Assembly (NCBI GenBank): GCA_030840645.1
Contig: JAVEEC010000110.1
Coordinates: 1 to 55,389 of the forward strand
Length of the DNA stretch: 55,389 bases
Reading direction: 5' to 3'
Source of the DNA: Frankiaceae bacterium
Lineage (GTDB): Bacteria; Actinomycetota; Actinomycetes; BP-191
Shown here: positions 1 through 10,128 of the stretch, piece after piece
How positions within the stretch are numbered: position 1 is the first letter of the stretch
How the letters are laid out: every line of letters starts with the position of its first letter
Made by a program: the position numbers and the translations under genes
Notes under the pieces: generated by a model
Told to the model about the DNA's origin: nothing
Databases searched by the model: none
Seen by the model: only the letters and a program-made list of their open reading frames with translations

Positions 1-801
<801 letters not shown>

Positions 802-831
802 TCACCCGCTGTCGCCGCAGCCGCGCCCAGG

Positions 832-857
832 CCCCGACGACACCGCGGCGGTCGGGG
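832..857 (+). terminator. Possible lepA terminator hairpin
   Basis: A 7-base stem (CCCCGAC with GTCGGGG) encloses a 12-base loop in the short gap after lepA. There is no T-run, which is common for actinobacterial hairpins. The stem is short, so this is tentative. Confidence 0.3.
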
Positions 858-883
858 AGGTCGCACCCGGTTAGCCTCGTGCC

Positions 884-1522
884 ATGCTCGTGCACCCGTG
901 GGACGCCGCGCTGGACGACACCGAGTGGCGGGAGTGGCTGGCCCGCAACGACTTCGGCCAGCTCATCGCGTCCGGCCGCGGCCGCGACGTTCCGGTCGTG
1001 GTGCCTACGCACTTCCGGTACGACGGGGCGACCACGGTCCGCCTGCATCTCGCGCGGCCGAATCCCGTCTGGGCCGCGATCGAGGAGAGCCCCGTCGTCC
1101 TGCTGACGGTGATCGGCGACTGGGCGTACGTCCCGTCCACCTGGGGCGCGGCGCCCGGCAGCCCGCCGGAGCTCGGCATCGCGACCAGCTACTACGCCAC
1201 CGTCCAGCTCACCTGCGGCGCGGAGGTCGTCGACGAGGCCGACGCCACGGTCGCGATCCTGAGGGAGCAGCTCGGGCACCACCAGCCCGAGGGCGGGTAC
1301 GCGCCGCTCGACCCCGCGCTCGACCACTACGCCCGTCGCCTGCCGCAGATCCGCGGCCTCGTCCTCACCGTCGAGTCGGTCCGCGCGAAGTTCAAGTACG
1401 GCGGCAACAAGGAGCCCGGGCACCGGCTCGCCATCGCCGACCGTCTCGCGGAACGCGACGCCCCCGGCGACGCCGCCGCCCGCCGGAACCTGCTGCGCCG
1501 CCGCAGCGGATTCGACGCCTAG
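884..1522 (+). CDS. FMN-binding negative regulator, PaiB-like
   Basis: A 212-residue protein resembling the PaiB / FMN-binding split-barrel family. The N-terminal stretch runs through a short helix ([12 protein letters not shown]) into VPTHFRYDG, then [12 protein letters not shown], matching the family order in which the flavin-binding barrel is built; the C-terminal part has [11 protein letters not shown], like the KLSQNR region of PaiB. Such proteins bind FMN and several are annotated as repressors of protease or sporulation genes, but many may be flavin reductases or oxidases of unknown substrate. Its TAG stop shares a base with the GTG of hemW, so the two are translationally coupled. Family call is good; the regulatory role is inferred. 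Confidence 0.75.
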   Translation: MLVHPWDAALDDTEWREWLARNDFGQLIASGRGRDVPVVVPTHFRYDGATTVRLHLARPNPVWAAIEESPVVLLTVIGDWAYVPSTWGAAPGSPPELGIATSYYATVQLTCGAEVVDEADATVAILREQLGHHQPEGGYAPLDPALDHYARRLPQIRGLVLTVESVRAKFKYGGNKEPGHRLAIADRLAERDAPGDAAARRNLLRRRSGFDA

Positions 1523-2727
1523 TGCCGTCCACCCCGCCGCCAGGCGACCCGGCGCCGCCGGACGGCTCGCTGCCGCCCGAGGCGCTGGAGTCGCTGGGGC
1601 GCAACGGCTTCGGGGTCTACGTCCACATCCCGTACTGCGCGCACCGCTGCGGCTACTGCGACTTCAACACCTACGTCGACGACACCGGCGCCGCCGCGTC
1701 GTACGCGGACGCCGCGATCGCCGAGATCCGGCTCGCTGCGCGGGTGCTCCAGAGCCCGCCGCCGGCCGGCACGGTGTTCTTCGGCGGCGGCACGCCGACG
1801 CTGCTGCCGCCCGCCGACCTCGCCCGCATCCTCGCCGCGATCGGGAACGAGATCGGCCTCGCGCCCGGCGCCGAGGTCACGACCGAGGCCAACCCCGAGA
1901 CCCTGTCGCCGGCGGTGCTGGATGCGTTGCGGGAGAGCGGGTTCACCCGGCTCAGCCTCGGCATGCAGAGCGCGTCGCCGCACGTCCTCGCGACACTGGA
2001 ACGCCGCCACACCCCAGGCCGCGCGACAGCCTGTGTCGCCGAGGCGCGCGCCGCGGGCTTCGGCGACGTCAGCCTCGACCTGATCTACGGCACGCCGGGG
2101 GAGACCGACGACGACTGGCGCGCGACTCTCGACGCGGCGCTCGCGGCGGGGCCCGACCACGTCAGCGCGTACTCGCTTATCGTCGAGCCGGGCACCCGGC
2201 TGGCCGCGCAGGTGCAGCGCGGCGAGCTGCCCATGACCGACGACGACGTGCACGCCGACAGGTACGAGATCGCCGACGAGGCCCTGCGCGCCAACGGGTT
2301 CGGCTGGTACGAGATCAGCAACTGGGCGCGCGGCGACGCGCACCGCTGCCGCCACAACGAGCTCTACTGGCGCGGCGGCGACTGGTGGGGCGTCGGGCCG
2401 GGCGCGCACAGCCACGTCGGCGGTACCCGCTGGTGGAACGCCCGCCTCCCGCGCGACCACGCCGCCGCTCTCGCCGCCGGCCGCTCGCCGGCCGAGGCCA
2501 GGGAGACCTTGGACGAGGAGGCGAGGCGGGTCGAACGCCTCCTCCTCGGCGTCCGCCTCGCCGGCGGCCACCCCGCGACCGACCTCGACGCGGCAGGCCA
2601 CGCCGCCGCCGCGGTGCTCGCCGCCGACGGGCTGCTCGACCAGGAGGCGCTGGCGAACGGCACGCTGCTGCTCACCGACCGCGCCCGGCTGCTCGCGGAT
2701 GCCGTCATCCTGCGGCTGATCGCCTGA
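1522..2727 (+). CDS. hemW: Radical SAM heme chaperone HemW
   Basis: A 401-residue HemW, formerly annotated as oxygen-independent coproporphyrinogen III oxidase. Near residue 40 it has [17 protein letters not shown], the radical SAM motif C-x3-C-x2-C with the HemW-type following Phe; then [10 protein letters not shown] (SAM-binding Gly-rich loop), EANPE, and the C-terminal HemN domain with [10 protein letters not shown]. Known members bind heme and deliver it to respiratory enzymes and do not oxidise porphyrinogen. The start is taken as the GTG inside TAGTG because the frame upstream lies within the preceding gene; the Pro-rich first 20 residues are variable in this family. Confidence 0.9.
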   Translation: MPSTPPPGDPAPPDGSLPPEALESLGRNGFGVYVHIPYCAHRCGYCDFNTYVDDTGAAASYADAAIAEIRLAARVLQSPPPAGTVFFGGGTPTLLPPADLARILAAIGNEIGLAPGAEVTTEANPETLSPAVLDALRESGFTRLSLGMQSASPHVLATLERRHTPGRATACVAEARAAGFGDVSLDLIYGTPGETDDDWRATLDAALAAGPDHVSAYSLIVEPGTRLAAQVQRGELPMTDDDVHADRYEIADEALRANGFGWYEISNWARGDAHRCRHNELYWRGGDWWGVGPGAHSHVGGTRWWNARLPRDHAAALAAGRSPAEARETLDEEARRVERLLLGVRLAGGHPATDLDAAGHAAAAVLAADGLLDQEALANGTLLLTDRARLLADAVILRLIA

Positions 2728-2740
2728 CCAGCCCGTACAC

Positions 2741-2767
2741 TTGGCACTCGAACGTCGGGAGTGCCAG
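2741..2767 (+). promoter_or_regulatory. CIRCE operator (HrcA binding site)
   Basis: TTGGCACTC and GAGTGCCAG are separated by exactly 9 bases, a perfect 9-base inverted repeat. The consensus is TTAGCACTC-N9-GAGTGCTAA, so the site departs by one base in the left arm and two in the right. It ends 13 bases before the hrcA start, overlapping the ribosome binding site region, which fits autorepression of hrcA-dnaJ by HrcA and release on heat shock. Confidence 0.9.
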
Positions 2768-2780
2768 GGAGGTGACCGCA

Positions 2781-3794
2781 GTGCTGGACGACCGCAAGCT
2801 CGAGGTGCTGCGGGCCGTCGTCGAGGACTTCGTGCGCACCAGCGAGCCCGTCGGCAGCAGGCACATCGTCGAGCGGCACAACCTCGGCGTCTCGCCGGCG
2901 ACGGTGCGCAACGACATGGCGACGCTGGAGGACGAGGGGTACATCGCCCAGCCGCACACGTCCGCGGGGCGGGTCCCGACCGACAAGGGGTACCGGCTGT
3001 TCGTGGACCGGCTGTCCGCGGTCAAGCCGCTGTCGGCAGCGGAGCGGCGCGCGATCGAGTCGTTCCTCGCGGGCGCGGTCGACCTGGACGACGTCGTGAC
3101 CCGTTCGGTCAAGCTGCTCGCGACCCTGACGCGCCAGGTCGCCGTCGTGCAGTACCCGTCGCTGTCGCGTTCCACGGTCCGGCACGTCGAGCTGGTGCAG
3201 CTCACCCAGACCCGCCTGCTGGTCGTCCTCATCACCGACACAGGGCGCGTCGAGCAGCGCGTCGTCGAGCTGCCGGTCGCGCTGGTCGACGGCCAGATCG
3301 ACGACCTGCGCGGCCTGCTCAACACCGCCCTGGTCGAACGCTCCCTGGACGAGGCCGCGACCGCGCTCACCGACCTGCCGCGCGGGACCCGGCCGGAGCT
3401 ACGGCCGGTGATGACCTCGTTGATGACGGTGGTGTTGGAGACGCTGGTTGAACGCGCCGAGGAGCGGGTCGCCCTCGCCGGCACCGCCAACCTCACGACG
3501 CACGCCCTGGACTTCCCGACGATCCGGCCGGTGCTGGAGGCGTTGGAGGAGCAGGTCGTCCTGCTCAAGCTGCTCGGCGAGGCCAACGACCCGACGACGG
3601 TCCGCGTCCGCATCGGCGACGAGAACGCGGTGGAGGGGCTGCGGTCGACGTCGGTCGTGTCGATCGGGTACGGCCCGGCCGGCGGCTCGCTCGCGTCGCT
3701 CGGCGTCGTCGGACCGACCCGGATGGACTACCCGAGCAGCATGTCCGCGGTCCGCGCCGTCGCGCGCTACGTCGGCGACCTGCTGGGCTCGTAG
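2781..3794 (+). CDS. hrcA: Heat-inducible transcription repressor HrcA
   Basis: A 337-residue HrcA. The N-terminal winged helix (about residues 1-75) contains [21 protein letters not shown] and [14 protein letters not shown], then the HrcA signature [15 protein letters not shown]; the rest is the GAF-like and inserted dimerization domains, ending in the usual TRMDYP segment. HrcA represses chaperone genes by binding CIRCE and needs GroEL to stay active. Start: the GTG at this position follows AGGGAGGTGA with 5 bases between; an in-frame GTG 9 bases upstream lies inside that ribosome binding site and is rejected. The stop codon abuts the ATG of dnaJ with no gap. Confidence 0.95.
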   Translation: MLDDRKLEVLRAVVEDFVRTSEPVGSRHIVERHNLGVSPATVRNDMATLEDEGYIAQPHTSAGRVPTDKGYRLFVDRLSAVKPLSAAERRAIESFLAGAVDLDDVVTRSVKLLATLTRQVAVVQYPSLSRSTVRHVELVQLTQTRLLVVLITDTGRVEQRVVELPVALVDGQIDDLRGLLNTALVERSLDEAATALTDLPRGTRPELRPVMTSLMTVVLETLVERAEERVALAGTANLTTHALDFPTIRPVLEALEEQVVLLKLLGEANDPTTVRVRIGDENAVEGLRSTSVVSIGYGPAGGSLASLGVVGPTRMDYPSSMSAVRAVARYVGDLLGS

Positions 3795-4898
3795 ATGGCG
3801 ACGACCGACCTCTACGCCATCCTCGGCGTAGCGCGTGACGCGAGTGCGGATGAGCTGAAGAAGGCGTACCGCAAGCTCGCGCGCGACCTGCACCCCGACG
3901 TCAACCCGGACCCCGCGACGCAGGAGCGGTTCAAGGAGATCACCGCCGCGTACGAGATCCTCTCCGACCCCGAGAAGCGCCAGCGCTACGACGCGGGCGG
4001 GGACCAGATGGGCGGCTTCGGCTCGTTCGGCGACATCTTCGAGGCGTTCTTCGGCGGCGGCATGGGGATGGGCTCACGCGGCCCGCGGGGGCGGTCGCGC
4101 AGGGGCGCCGACACGATGGTGCGGGTCACGCTCGACCTCAAGGAGACGGCGTTCGGGGCGACTCGCGAGGTGTCGTTCGACACCGCCGTCATCTGCACCG
4201 AGTGCGCGGGCGCGGGGACCGCCAACGGCACCCAGCCGCAGCGCTGCGGTACCTGCCAGGGGCGCGGCGAGGTCAACCAGGTCGCGCGCAGCTTCCTCGG
4301 CCAGGTCATGACGTCGCGGCCCTGCCCGCGCTGCGGCGGCGTCGGCACGGTCATCACCGACCCGTGCGTGACCTGCGGTGGTGAGGGCCGGACCGCGAAG
4401 CGCAGGACCCTGACCGTCAAGATCCCCGCCGGCGTGGAGCACGGCATGCGCATCCGGCTGACCGGCGAGGGCGAGACGGGTCCCGGCGGCGGCCCGAACG
4501 GCGACCTCTACGTCGAGGTCGCCGAACGTGACCACGACGTATTTGAACGCGACGGCGACGATCTGCACTGCAAGGTGTCGTTGCCGATGACGGCGGCGGC
4601 GCTCGGGACGGCGTTGACGCTGACCACCCTCGACGGCGACGAGACGCTGGACATCCGCCCGGGCACGCAGCCGGGCTCGGTCCTCACGCTGCGCGCGCGC
4701 GGCGTGCCGCACCTGCGCGGCATCGGGCGCGGCGACCTGCACGTGCACGTCGAGGTCCGGACGCCCACCCATCTCGACCCCGAGCAGGAACGCCTCCTCC
4801 GCGACCTCGCGAAGGTGCGCGACGAGGAGCACCCCGACGGCCAGGCGCCGAACGGCGGGCTGTTCGGCCGCCTCCGCGACGTCCTCGGCGGTCGTTGA
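3795..4898 (+). CDS. dnaJ: Molecular chaperone DnaJ
   Basis: A 367-residue type I DnaJ (Hsp40), co-chaperone that stimulates DnaK ATPase and holds unfolded protein. The J domain carries HPD at residues 33-35; a Gly/Phe-rich linker ([17 protein letters not shown]) follows; the zinc-binding domain has all four repeats, [24 protein letters not shown] and CVTCGGEG; the C-terminal substrate-binding domains contain [17 protein letters not shown] and GRGDLHVHV. It lies directly after hrcA, an arrangement typical of the second actinobacterial dnaJ (DnaJ2), apart from the dnaK-grpE operon. Expression should follow the CIRCE site upstream. Confidence 0.95.
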   Translation: MATTDLYAILGVARDASADELKKAYRKLARDLHPDVNPDPATQERFKEITAAYEILSDPEKRQRYDAGGDQMGGFGSFGDIFEAFFGGGMGMGSRGPRGRSRRGADTMVRVTLDLKETAFGATREVSFDTAVICTECAGAGTANGTQPQRCGTCQGRGEVNQVARSFLGQVMTSRPCPRCGGVGTVITDPCVTCGGEGRTAKRRTLTVKIPAGVEHGMRIRLTGEGETGPGGGPNGDLYVEVAERDHDVFERDGDDLHCKVSLPMTAAALGTALTLTTLDGDETLDIRPGTQPGSVLTLRARGVPHLRGIGRGDLHVHVEVRTPTHLDPEQERLLRDLAKVRDEEHPDGQAPNGGLFGRLRDVLGGR

Positions 4899-4920
4899 CC
4901 CGCTCTGAAATCATGGCGGC

Positions 4921-5139
4921 ATGAACGAAGCCGCCCGCCTCCTCCGCCACGCCCGCAGGCGCGCGGGCCTCACGCAACGTGCGCTCGTCGCGAAGGCGGG
5001 CGTGCCGCAGCCCTCTGTGGCCCGCATCGACCGGAACGCCATGCGAGGGCTACGGCGGCTGACGCCGGCCGAGCGGATGGCACGCGCCGGCGAGGATGCA
5101 CGCGGCCTGGCGGAGTTCGACACGGCGGTGCGCACGTGA
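4921..5139 (+). CDS. Small XRE-type HTH protein, probably internally deleted
   Basis: Seventy-two residues. The first 38 (LLRHARRRAGLTQRALVAKAG...PSVARID) are the front of a Cro/C1-type helix-turn-helix. The normal remainder of such a domain is missing: the protein jumps to LRRLTPAERMARAGEDARGL, which resembles the tail found after the HTH in actinobacterial HTH proteins paired with nucleotidyltransferase-like genes. The reading frame is kept, so either this is a minimal functional protein or an in-frame deletion relic. Its stop overlaps the GTG of the next gene. DNA binding is doubtful because the last helices of the HTH fold appear to be lost. Confidence 0.55.
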   Translation: MNEAARLLRHARRRAGLTQRALVAKAGVPQPSVARIDRNAMRGLRRLTPAERMARAGEDARGLAEFDTAVRT

Positions 5140-5339
5140 CGGCGTTCCGGCCGTCGGCGGCGCTGCGCGGGCTGGACGACGCGGGCGTGCACTTCGTTCT
5201 CACCGGCGACCTCGCCGCCCGCTGGCACGGGCTCGACCACGTCACGCCGCGGGTCGAGGTCTGCCACGACCCCGCGGCGGACAACGTCGAGGTCGAGATC
5301 CTCCTCGCGCTGCGCGACGCGATCACCGAGGAGTCGTGA
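5136..5339 (+). CDS. Truncated nucleotidyltransferase-like protein
   Basis: Sixty-seven residues. LRGLDDAGVHFVLTGDLAA is the start of a minimal-nucleotidyltransferase fold (usual pattern: hG-G-xAA-xxHG), followed by WHGLDHVTPRVEVCHDP, where family members have a T-xDhDh metal site; here the position reads TPRVEVC, so the catalytic Asp pair is not evident. The protein then joins abruptly to a short helix and stops, whereas relatives run to 150-200 residues. It is coupled by GTGA overlaps to the small HTH gene before and to rsmE after. Probably a degenerate toxin/antitoxin-like or regulatory pair retained for coupling to rsmE. Confidence 0.45.
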   Translation: MTAFRPSAALRGLDDAGVHFVLTGDLAARWHGLDHVTPRVEVCHDPAADNVEVEILLALRDAITEES

Positions 5340-6055
5340 CCGCGCCGCTGTTCCTCGCGGGCTCCGTCGACGGCGACGTCATCACCCTCGACGGCGACGA
5401 GGGCAGGCACGCCGCGACGGTCCGGCGCATCCAGCCGGGCGAACGCGTCGACGTCGGCGACGGCAACGGCCGGGTCGCCGAGTGCGTCGCCGACCGCGTC
5501 GCCGACGGCACCGTCACCCTCCGCGTCACCGCACGCCGCGACGAGCCCGCCCCCGAGCCGCGCCTCGTCGTCGTCCAGGCGCTGGCGAAGGGCGACCGCG
5601 CCGAGGATGCCGTCGAGGCGATGACCGAGGTCGGCGTCGACGAGTTCGTGCCGTGGGCGGCGGCCCGCTGCGTCGTGCGCTGGGAGGGCGCGCGCGGCGA
5701 GAAGGCACGCGCCCGCTGGACCGCCACCGCGCGTTCCGCCGCGAAGCAGTCGCGCCGCGCCTGGCTGCCCCCCGTCGCCGAGCTGCACGACACCGAGCAG
5801 GTCGCCGAACGCCTCCGTGCCGCGTCGCTCGCCGTCGTCCTGCACGAGGCGGCGGAGCGCCCGCTCGCCGGCGCCGAGGTACCGGACAGCGGCGAGATCG
5901 TGGTCGTCGTCGGGCCCGAGGGCGGCATCACCGACGACGAGCTGGCGGCGTTCGGGACGGCGCCGTACCGCCTGGGGCGCAGCGTTCTCCGCACCTCGAC
6001 GGCCGGCGTCGCGGCCGCCGCACTGCTCCTCGCGCAGACCGAACGCTGGCGCTAG
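5336..6055 (+). CDS. rsmE: 16S rRNA m3U1498 methyltransferase RsmE
   Basis: A 239-residue SPOUT-class methyltransferase that methylates N3 of U1498 in 16S rRNA on the assembled 30S subunit. The N-terminal PUA-like barrel contains DGDEGRHAATVRRIQPGE; the knotted SAM-binding domain has AKGDRAEDAVEAMTEVGV, then VVVVGPEGGITDDEL and the knot loop LRTSTAGVAAAA. The start is the GTG overlapping the stop of the preceding fragment; an upstream in-frame start would run through two other genes. The gene ends in CTAG, and the convergent membrane-protein gene uses the same four bases for its own TAG stop. Confidence 0.93.
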   Translation: MTAPLFLAGSVDGDVITLDGDEGRHAATVRRIQPGERVDVGDGNGRVAECVADRVADGTVTLRVTARRDEPAPEPRLVVVQALAKGDRAEDAVEAMTEVGVDEFVPWAAARCVVRWEGARGEKARARWTATARSAAKQSRRAWLPPVAELHDTEQVAERLRAASLAVVLHEAAERPLAGAEVPDSGEIVVVVGPEGGITDDELAAFGTAPYRLGRSVLRTSTAGVAAAALLLAQTERWR

Positions 6056-7473
6056 CGGCAGGCCGAGCGGGCGCGGGACCTGGCGAGGTTCCAGCCGAGG
6101 AACGACTCGCTCCGCGCGACGCGGGCGCACGTCGGAAGGTCCAGCGAACGCAGCGCGGGCGCCGCGTCGGCGCCGAGCCCGTCGAGGTAGTACGCGTCGA
6201 TCTCGCCGCCCGCGCGGAACGTCGCGACGGCCCGGCGGGCGATGAGCAGGTCGGGGTTGGCGACGTTCAGGCCGAGCAACGTCACCGCGCCGGCCGCGAC
6301 GCACGCGCGCGGCAGCCACGCGGCCCGCCAGACCACGCCCGCCGCCATGACGCAGAGCACGACCAGCGCGATGCCCGCGATGACGGCGTGCACGAAGAGA
6401 CGGAGCCGGGTCAGGCCGTACGCCGACTCGTACAGCGCCAGCCGCCGCCACGCGGACGCGAGGACGACGAGCACGAGCAGCAGCAGCGTCCCGAGCGACG
6501 CCCGCGCGAGCAGCCGGTCGCGCGCCGCGTCGAGGCGGACCCGGCCCGTGACGAACGCCACGACGCCGAGTGTCAGCACGGCCACGGCCATGAGCTGGAA
6601 GAACCCCTGCCGCGCGTACTGCGCGTACGTGAGACCGCTGGTCCGCAGCACGTGCGCGTGTCCGCCGAACAGCACCGCCAGCTGCACCGCGACGAACGCC
6701 GCGAACAGCACGTCCAGCGCCAACACCGGCACCGCCCACTCGGCCCGGGCGCGCGGTGCCGGTGCGGGCAGGGCGGGCGGGGCGAGCGGTCGCAGCCGGG
6801 TCAGCATCCCGGCCCCGACCAGCGCCGCCGCGAACATCCCGACGACCACGCGGAACGGCAGCAGGTCGAGGTGGAACGACGGCAGCAGGCGCGCGGCCAG
6901 CGACGCGAACGCCGCGTCGGCGCTGGCGAACAACCCGCCGAACACCACCACCAGCGCGACCGCGAGCACGCCGCCGCGCAGCGCCGGACGCCACCGCGCC
7001 GCGACCGTACGGCGTGACCGGACGAGCGGCCGGAGGACGTACGGGACCGCCGGAGCCAGCCGCGCCCAGACCGTCACGCCCGCGGTCACGAGTGCCGCCC
7101 AGGTCCGCGCGCCGGCGAGCACCCAGGTGCCGAGCGCGGCGACCGCGACCAGGTCGAGCGCCAGCAGCCAGTCGGCGTCGCGGACGAGGAACATGCCGAG
7201 CAACGCCACCAGCAGCGCGGCGAGCAGCACGTCGGACCGTGTCAGCGAACGGCGCACGGCAGGCAGCAGCGCGGCCCCGACCGCGCCCACGGCGAGGACC
7301 GTGCCGAGCCCGGCGCGCTGGCCCGGGATCGCCACGGCCGCAACGCATCCCGCCCCGAGCGCGGCGAGCGGCAGCCACGCCGGCGGCGCCGGGTACGGCA
7401 CGCGCTCGCGGCTGGGACGGGCGGCCGCGAACGGCGCGGGGACGGCGAACGGGTCGGGCGTCGACGTCGTCAT
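6052..7473 (-). CDS. DUF4173/DUF4153-type polytopic membrane protein
   Basis: A 473-residue integral membrane protein with about ten hydrophobic segments and a short Pro-rich cytoplasmic N-terminus. The C-terminal part has NVANPDLLIARRAVATFRAG followed by DAYYLDGLGADAAPAL, the pattern of DUF4173-type proteins (paired Asn-Pro/Ile-Ala-Arg element after the last membrane span). Function of the family is unknown. Its ATG overlaps the stop of the histidine kinase by 4 bases, so it is the third gene of a regulator-kinase-membrane protein operon and may be a target or accessory of that signalling pair. It converges on rsmE with a shared CTAG. Confidence 0.75.
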   Translation of the reverse strand: MTTSTPDPFAVPAPFAAARPSRERVPYPAPPAWLPLAALGAGCVAAVAIPGQRAGLGTVLAVGAVGAALLPAVRRSLTRSDVLLAALLVALLGMFLVRDADWLLALDLVAVAALGTWVLAGARTWAALVTAGVTVWARLAPAVPYVLRPLVRSRRTVAARWRPALRGGVLAVALVVVFGGLFASADAAFASLAARLLPSFHLDLLPFRVVVGMFAAALVGAGMLTRLRPLAPPALPAPAPRARAEWAVPVLALDVLFAAFVAVQLAVLFGGHAHVLRTSGLTYAQYARQGFFQLMAVAVLTLGVVAFVTGRVRLDAARDRLLARASLGTLLLLVLVVLASAWRRLALYESAYGLTRLRLFVHAVIAGIALVVLCVMAAGVVWRAAWLPRACVAAGAVTLLGLNVANPDLLIARRAVATFRAGGEIDAYYLDGLGADAAPALRSLDLPTCARVARSESFLGWNLARSRARSACR

Positions 7474-8489
7474 GGCGCCACCTTCGGGAGGTCGACCACC
7501 ATGCGGCAGCCGGTCGGGACGTTCGGCTCGGCGCGGATCGCGCCGCCGTGCAGCTCGACGATCCAGCGCGCGATGGCGAGGCCGAGGCCGCTGCCGCCGC
7601 CGCTCGCGGACCGCGCGGTGTCGAGCCGGTGGAACCGTTCGAAGACCCGGCCGGCCTCCTCGGCAGGGATGCCGGGGCCGTCGTCGCTGACCTCGATCCG
7701 CGCCCCGCCGCCCGCGGCCGCGGAGGCCCGGACGGCCACCGCTCCCGAGGCGGGGGAGTGGCGCAGCGCGTTGTCGACGAGGTTCACGACGACCTGGTGG
7801 ACGCGTTCCAGGTCGCCGGTCAGCGCGAGCCCGGCCGGCTCGACGGACACCGTGACCGGCACCGCGGAGCCGCTGACCTGACGCCGCGACGCCGCGGTCT
7901 CGGCCGACGCGGCTTCGAGGAACGGCCTCGCCGCGAACGTCGTGACCTCCAGCGGCACCGCGCCCGACTCGAGCCGTGACAGGTCGAGCAGCTGCGCGAC
8001 CAGGCGGCCGAGACGTTCGGTCTGGCGCAGCATCGACGCGAGCGTCGCCGCGTCCGGCTCGGTGACGCCGTCGACGAGGTTCTCCAGAACGGCCTGCAAC
8101 GCGCTGATCGGCGTCCGCAGCTCGTGGCTGACGTTGGCGACCAGGTCGCGGCGCATGCTGTCGACCTCGGCCAGGTCGGCCGCCATCGTGTTGAACGCCC
8201 TGGCCAGGTCGCCGACCTCGTCCTGCGACGTGGCGCGGACGCGCTGCGAGTAGTCGCCGCGCGCCATCGCCTTGGCAGCGCGCGACATCTCGCGCAGCGG
8301 CGACGTCATGCCGCGCGAGAGCAGCTGCACCATGACCATCGCCAGCACGAGGGCGACGACGTAGCGCTGCGGCCGCGTCATCCCCGTCTCGATGCCGACG
8401 TACAGCACCGCGAGCACGACGACGACCGCCGAGAAGATGACCGTGCCGAGCTTCAGCTTCAGCGACGGCAGCCGGTCGAGCGGCCTCAC
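7470..8489 (-). CDS. Sensor histidine kinase
   Basis: A 339-residue membrane kinase. Two hydrophobic segments (about residues 15-33 and 43-58) are separated by only about 10 residues, so there is almost no extracellular sensor domain. A HAMP domain follows (SPLREMSRAAKAMARGDYSQRV), then the H box with phospho-acceptor His122 in SHELRTPISAL, the N box VNLVDNALRHSP, the G1 box DDGPGIPAEEAGRVFERF and the G2 box SGGGSGLGLAIA. The near absence of an external loop suggests sensing within the membrane or through the partner membrane protein encoded next. Four-base overlaps link it to the regulator upstream and the DUF4173 gene downstream. Confidence 0.93.
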   Translation of the reverse strand: MRPLDRLPSLKLKLGTVIFSAVVVVLAVLYVGIETGMTRPQRYVVALVLAMVMVQLLSRGMTSPLREMSRAAKAMARGDYSQRVRATSQDEVGDLARAFNTMAADLAEVDSMRRDLVANVSHELRTPISALQAVLENLVDGVTEPDAATLASMLRQTERLGRLVAQLLDLSRLESGAVPLEVTTFAARPFLEAASAETAASRRQVSGSAVPVTVSVEPAGLALTGDLERVHQVVVNLVDNALRHSPASGAVAVRASAAAGGGARIEVSDDGPGIPAEEAGRVFERFHRLDTARSASGGGSGLGLAIARWIVELHGGAIRAEPNVPTGCRMVVDLPKVAP

Positions 8490-9163
8490 CGCGCGGCCTC
8501 GACCGAGTAACCGACTCCGTGCACGGTGCGGACCAGCGTCGCGCCGAGCTTGCGGCGCAGCGCGGCGACGTGCGCGTCGACCGTTCGCAGCCCGGCCGGG
8601 TCGGCGTACCCCCAGACCTGCGACAGCAGCTGCTCCCGGCTGAACACGATGCCGGGCCGCGAGCCGAGGTGGACGAGCAGGTCGAACTCGGTCGGCGTCA
8701 GGTGCACCTCGTCGCCATCCACGCGGACCCGATGGGTGGCGGGCTCGACCACAACGGTGCCGACGCGGATCGCGGCGGCCTCCGGTGACGGGGCGCGAGA
8801 CACGCGGCGCAGGATCGCCTCGATCCGCGCGACCAGCTCGCGCGGGCTGAACGGCTTGGTCATGTAGTCGTCCGCTCCGACGCCGAGGCCGAGCAGCAGG
8901 TCCGCCTCGCTGTCCCGCGCGGTGAGCATCAGCACGGGCACAGCGCGTTCGCGCTGGATCTCGCGGCAGACCTCGATGCCGTCCAGGCCGGGCAGCATCA
9001 CGTCGAGGACGACGAGGTCGGGGCGCAGCTGCGCAACGAGCGCGACGCCGCTCGGCCCGTCGGCCGCGACCTCGACGCGGAACCCCTCCGCCCGCAGCCG
9101 CGCGGCAACAGCGGACGCGATGGTGTCCTCGTCCTCGATCACCGCGACGACGCGTTCGGTCAT
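8486..9163 (-). CDS. OmpR/PhoB-family response regulator
   Basis: A 225-residue DNA-binding response regulator. The receiver domain has the acidic pair EDED at residues 10-13, phospho-acceptor Asp54 in VVLDVMLPG, the Thr in MLTARD and Lys in MTKPFSPREL. The C-terminal winged helix has LTPTEFDLLVHLGSRPG, FSREQLLSQVWG and RTVDAHVAALRRKLG, typical of OmpR/PhoB. It is first in the operon with the kinase and membrane protein; phosphorylation by the kinase would drive promoter binding. The targets are not evident from the window. Confidence 0.95.
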   Translation of the reverse strand: MTERVVAVIEDEDTIASAVAARLRAEGFRVEVAADGPSGVALVAQLRPDLVVLDVMLPGLDGIEVCREIQRERAVPVLMLTARDSEADLLLGLGVGADDYMTKPFSPRELVARIEAILRRVSRAPSPEAAAIRVGTVVVEPATHRVRVDGDEVHLTPTEFDLLVHLGSRPGIVFSREQLLSQVWGYADPAGLRTVDAHVAALRRKLGATLVRTVHGVGYSVEAAR

Positions 9164-9225
9164 GGGACGAGTCTAGGAACGCGAGGTGGTGGTTCCGTGC
9201 GCGAGATGTGCGGGTTCGGTGAACG

Positions 9226-10128
9226 TCACCGGAACGGGCCGAACGTCACCGGCACCGCCGCCGCCGCCGCGAGCCCGCCGTCCGCGAGGCTGCGGTCGGT
9301 GACGAGCAGCGAGCCGGTCCGCGCCGCCGTCGTGAACGACAGCGTGCAGTCCCACACGTTCGGGGGTCCGGTCACGGCCCGGCCGGACGCCAGGTCGACC
9401 GGGGCGGAGCCGGAGCCGTCGGCGCGCAGCGTCACGGTGAACGCGGGGTCCACCGCGCGGTACGTCCCGTGCGCGGCGAACGGCGACGACACCGCACCCG
9501 GCCGGTCGATCGCGATCGCGTCGCTGCGCGCCGCGGTCACCACCCACGGCCCGCTGGCGGGCTGGCCGAAGTCGACGACGTCCAGCGTCGTGACGACCGC
9601 CGTGGCGCCGTTCACCGGCCGCGTGACGTCGAAGACCGTATGGATCGGGCCGAGGGTGTTGCGCATGACGACCGACGCGTCGGCGATGCCGAGGTAGTTG
9701 CGCGCGAACCCGAGCGCCGAGCCTCGCGGCGTCGCAAGCGACGGGTACGTCGCGCGGTCGGCCTGCCACGCCGCGACCTCGGCCTTCGTGGTCAGCGGCC
9801 AGATCGCGCCGATCGGCGTCGGGTCGGCCGGGACGGCGGCGGTCGGCGTCGCCGAAGGCGAGGCGGAGGATGGGGGGGACGTCGAGACCGAGGGGCTGGC
9901 CACCGGATTCAACGATCGCCGCGACGCGGTGAGGTCGACGACGAACACCACGGCCCCCACCGTCAACGCCACGGCGACGAGGGCAGGACCGCCGAGCCAC
10001 CAGGCCCGCCGGCGGCGCGCGGCGACGCCGGAGCGGATCGCGTCCCACCCGGTCGGCGAGGACTCGACGGTGTCCGCCTCCATCCGCAGGATGGCGCGGA
10101 GCCGTTCGTCGGTACGGTCGGCGTTCAT
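9226..10128 (-). CDS. Single-pass membrane protein, putative anti-sigma partner
   Basis: Three hundred residues: a cytoplasmic N-terminus of about 40 residues (LRAILRMEADTVESSPTGWD), one hydrophobic segment (WLGGPALVAVALTVGAVVF), a Ser/Pro-rich linker and an extracellular domain of about 200 residues. No zinc anti-sigma H-x3-C-x2-C motif is seen. It begins with a 4-base overlap on the stop of the sigma factor gene, the standard place of an anti-sigma factor, and the layout (short inside, one span, large outside sensor) fits. The extracellular domain resembles the actinobacterial Gmad-like/immunoglobulin-like pattern only loosely. Role inferred from position. Confidence 0.6.
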   Translation of the reverse strand: MNADRTDERLRAILRMEADTVESSPTGWDAIRSGVAARRRRAWWLGGPALVAVALTVGAVVFVVDLTASRRSLNPVASPSVSTSPPSSASPSATPTAAVPADPTPIGAIWPLTTKAEVAAWQADRATYPSLATPRGSALGFARNYLGIADASVVMRNTLGPIHTVFDVTRPVNGATAVVTTLDVVDFGQPASGPWVVTAARSDAIAIDRPGAVSSPFAAHGTYRAVDPAFTVTLRADGSGSAPVDLASGRAVTGPPNVWDCTLSFTTAARTGSLLVTDRSLADGGLAAAAAVPVTFGPFR

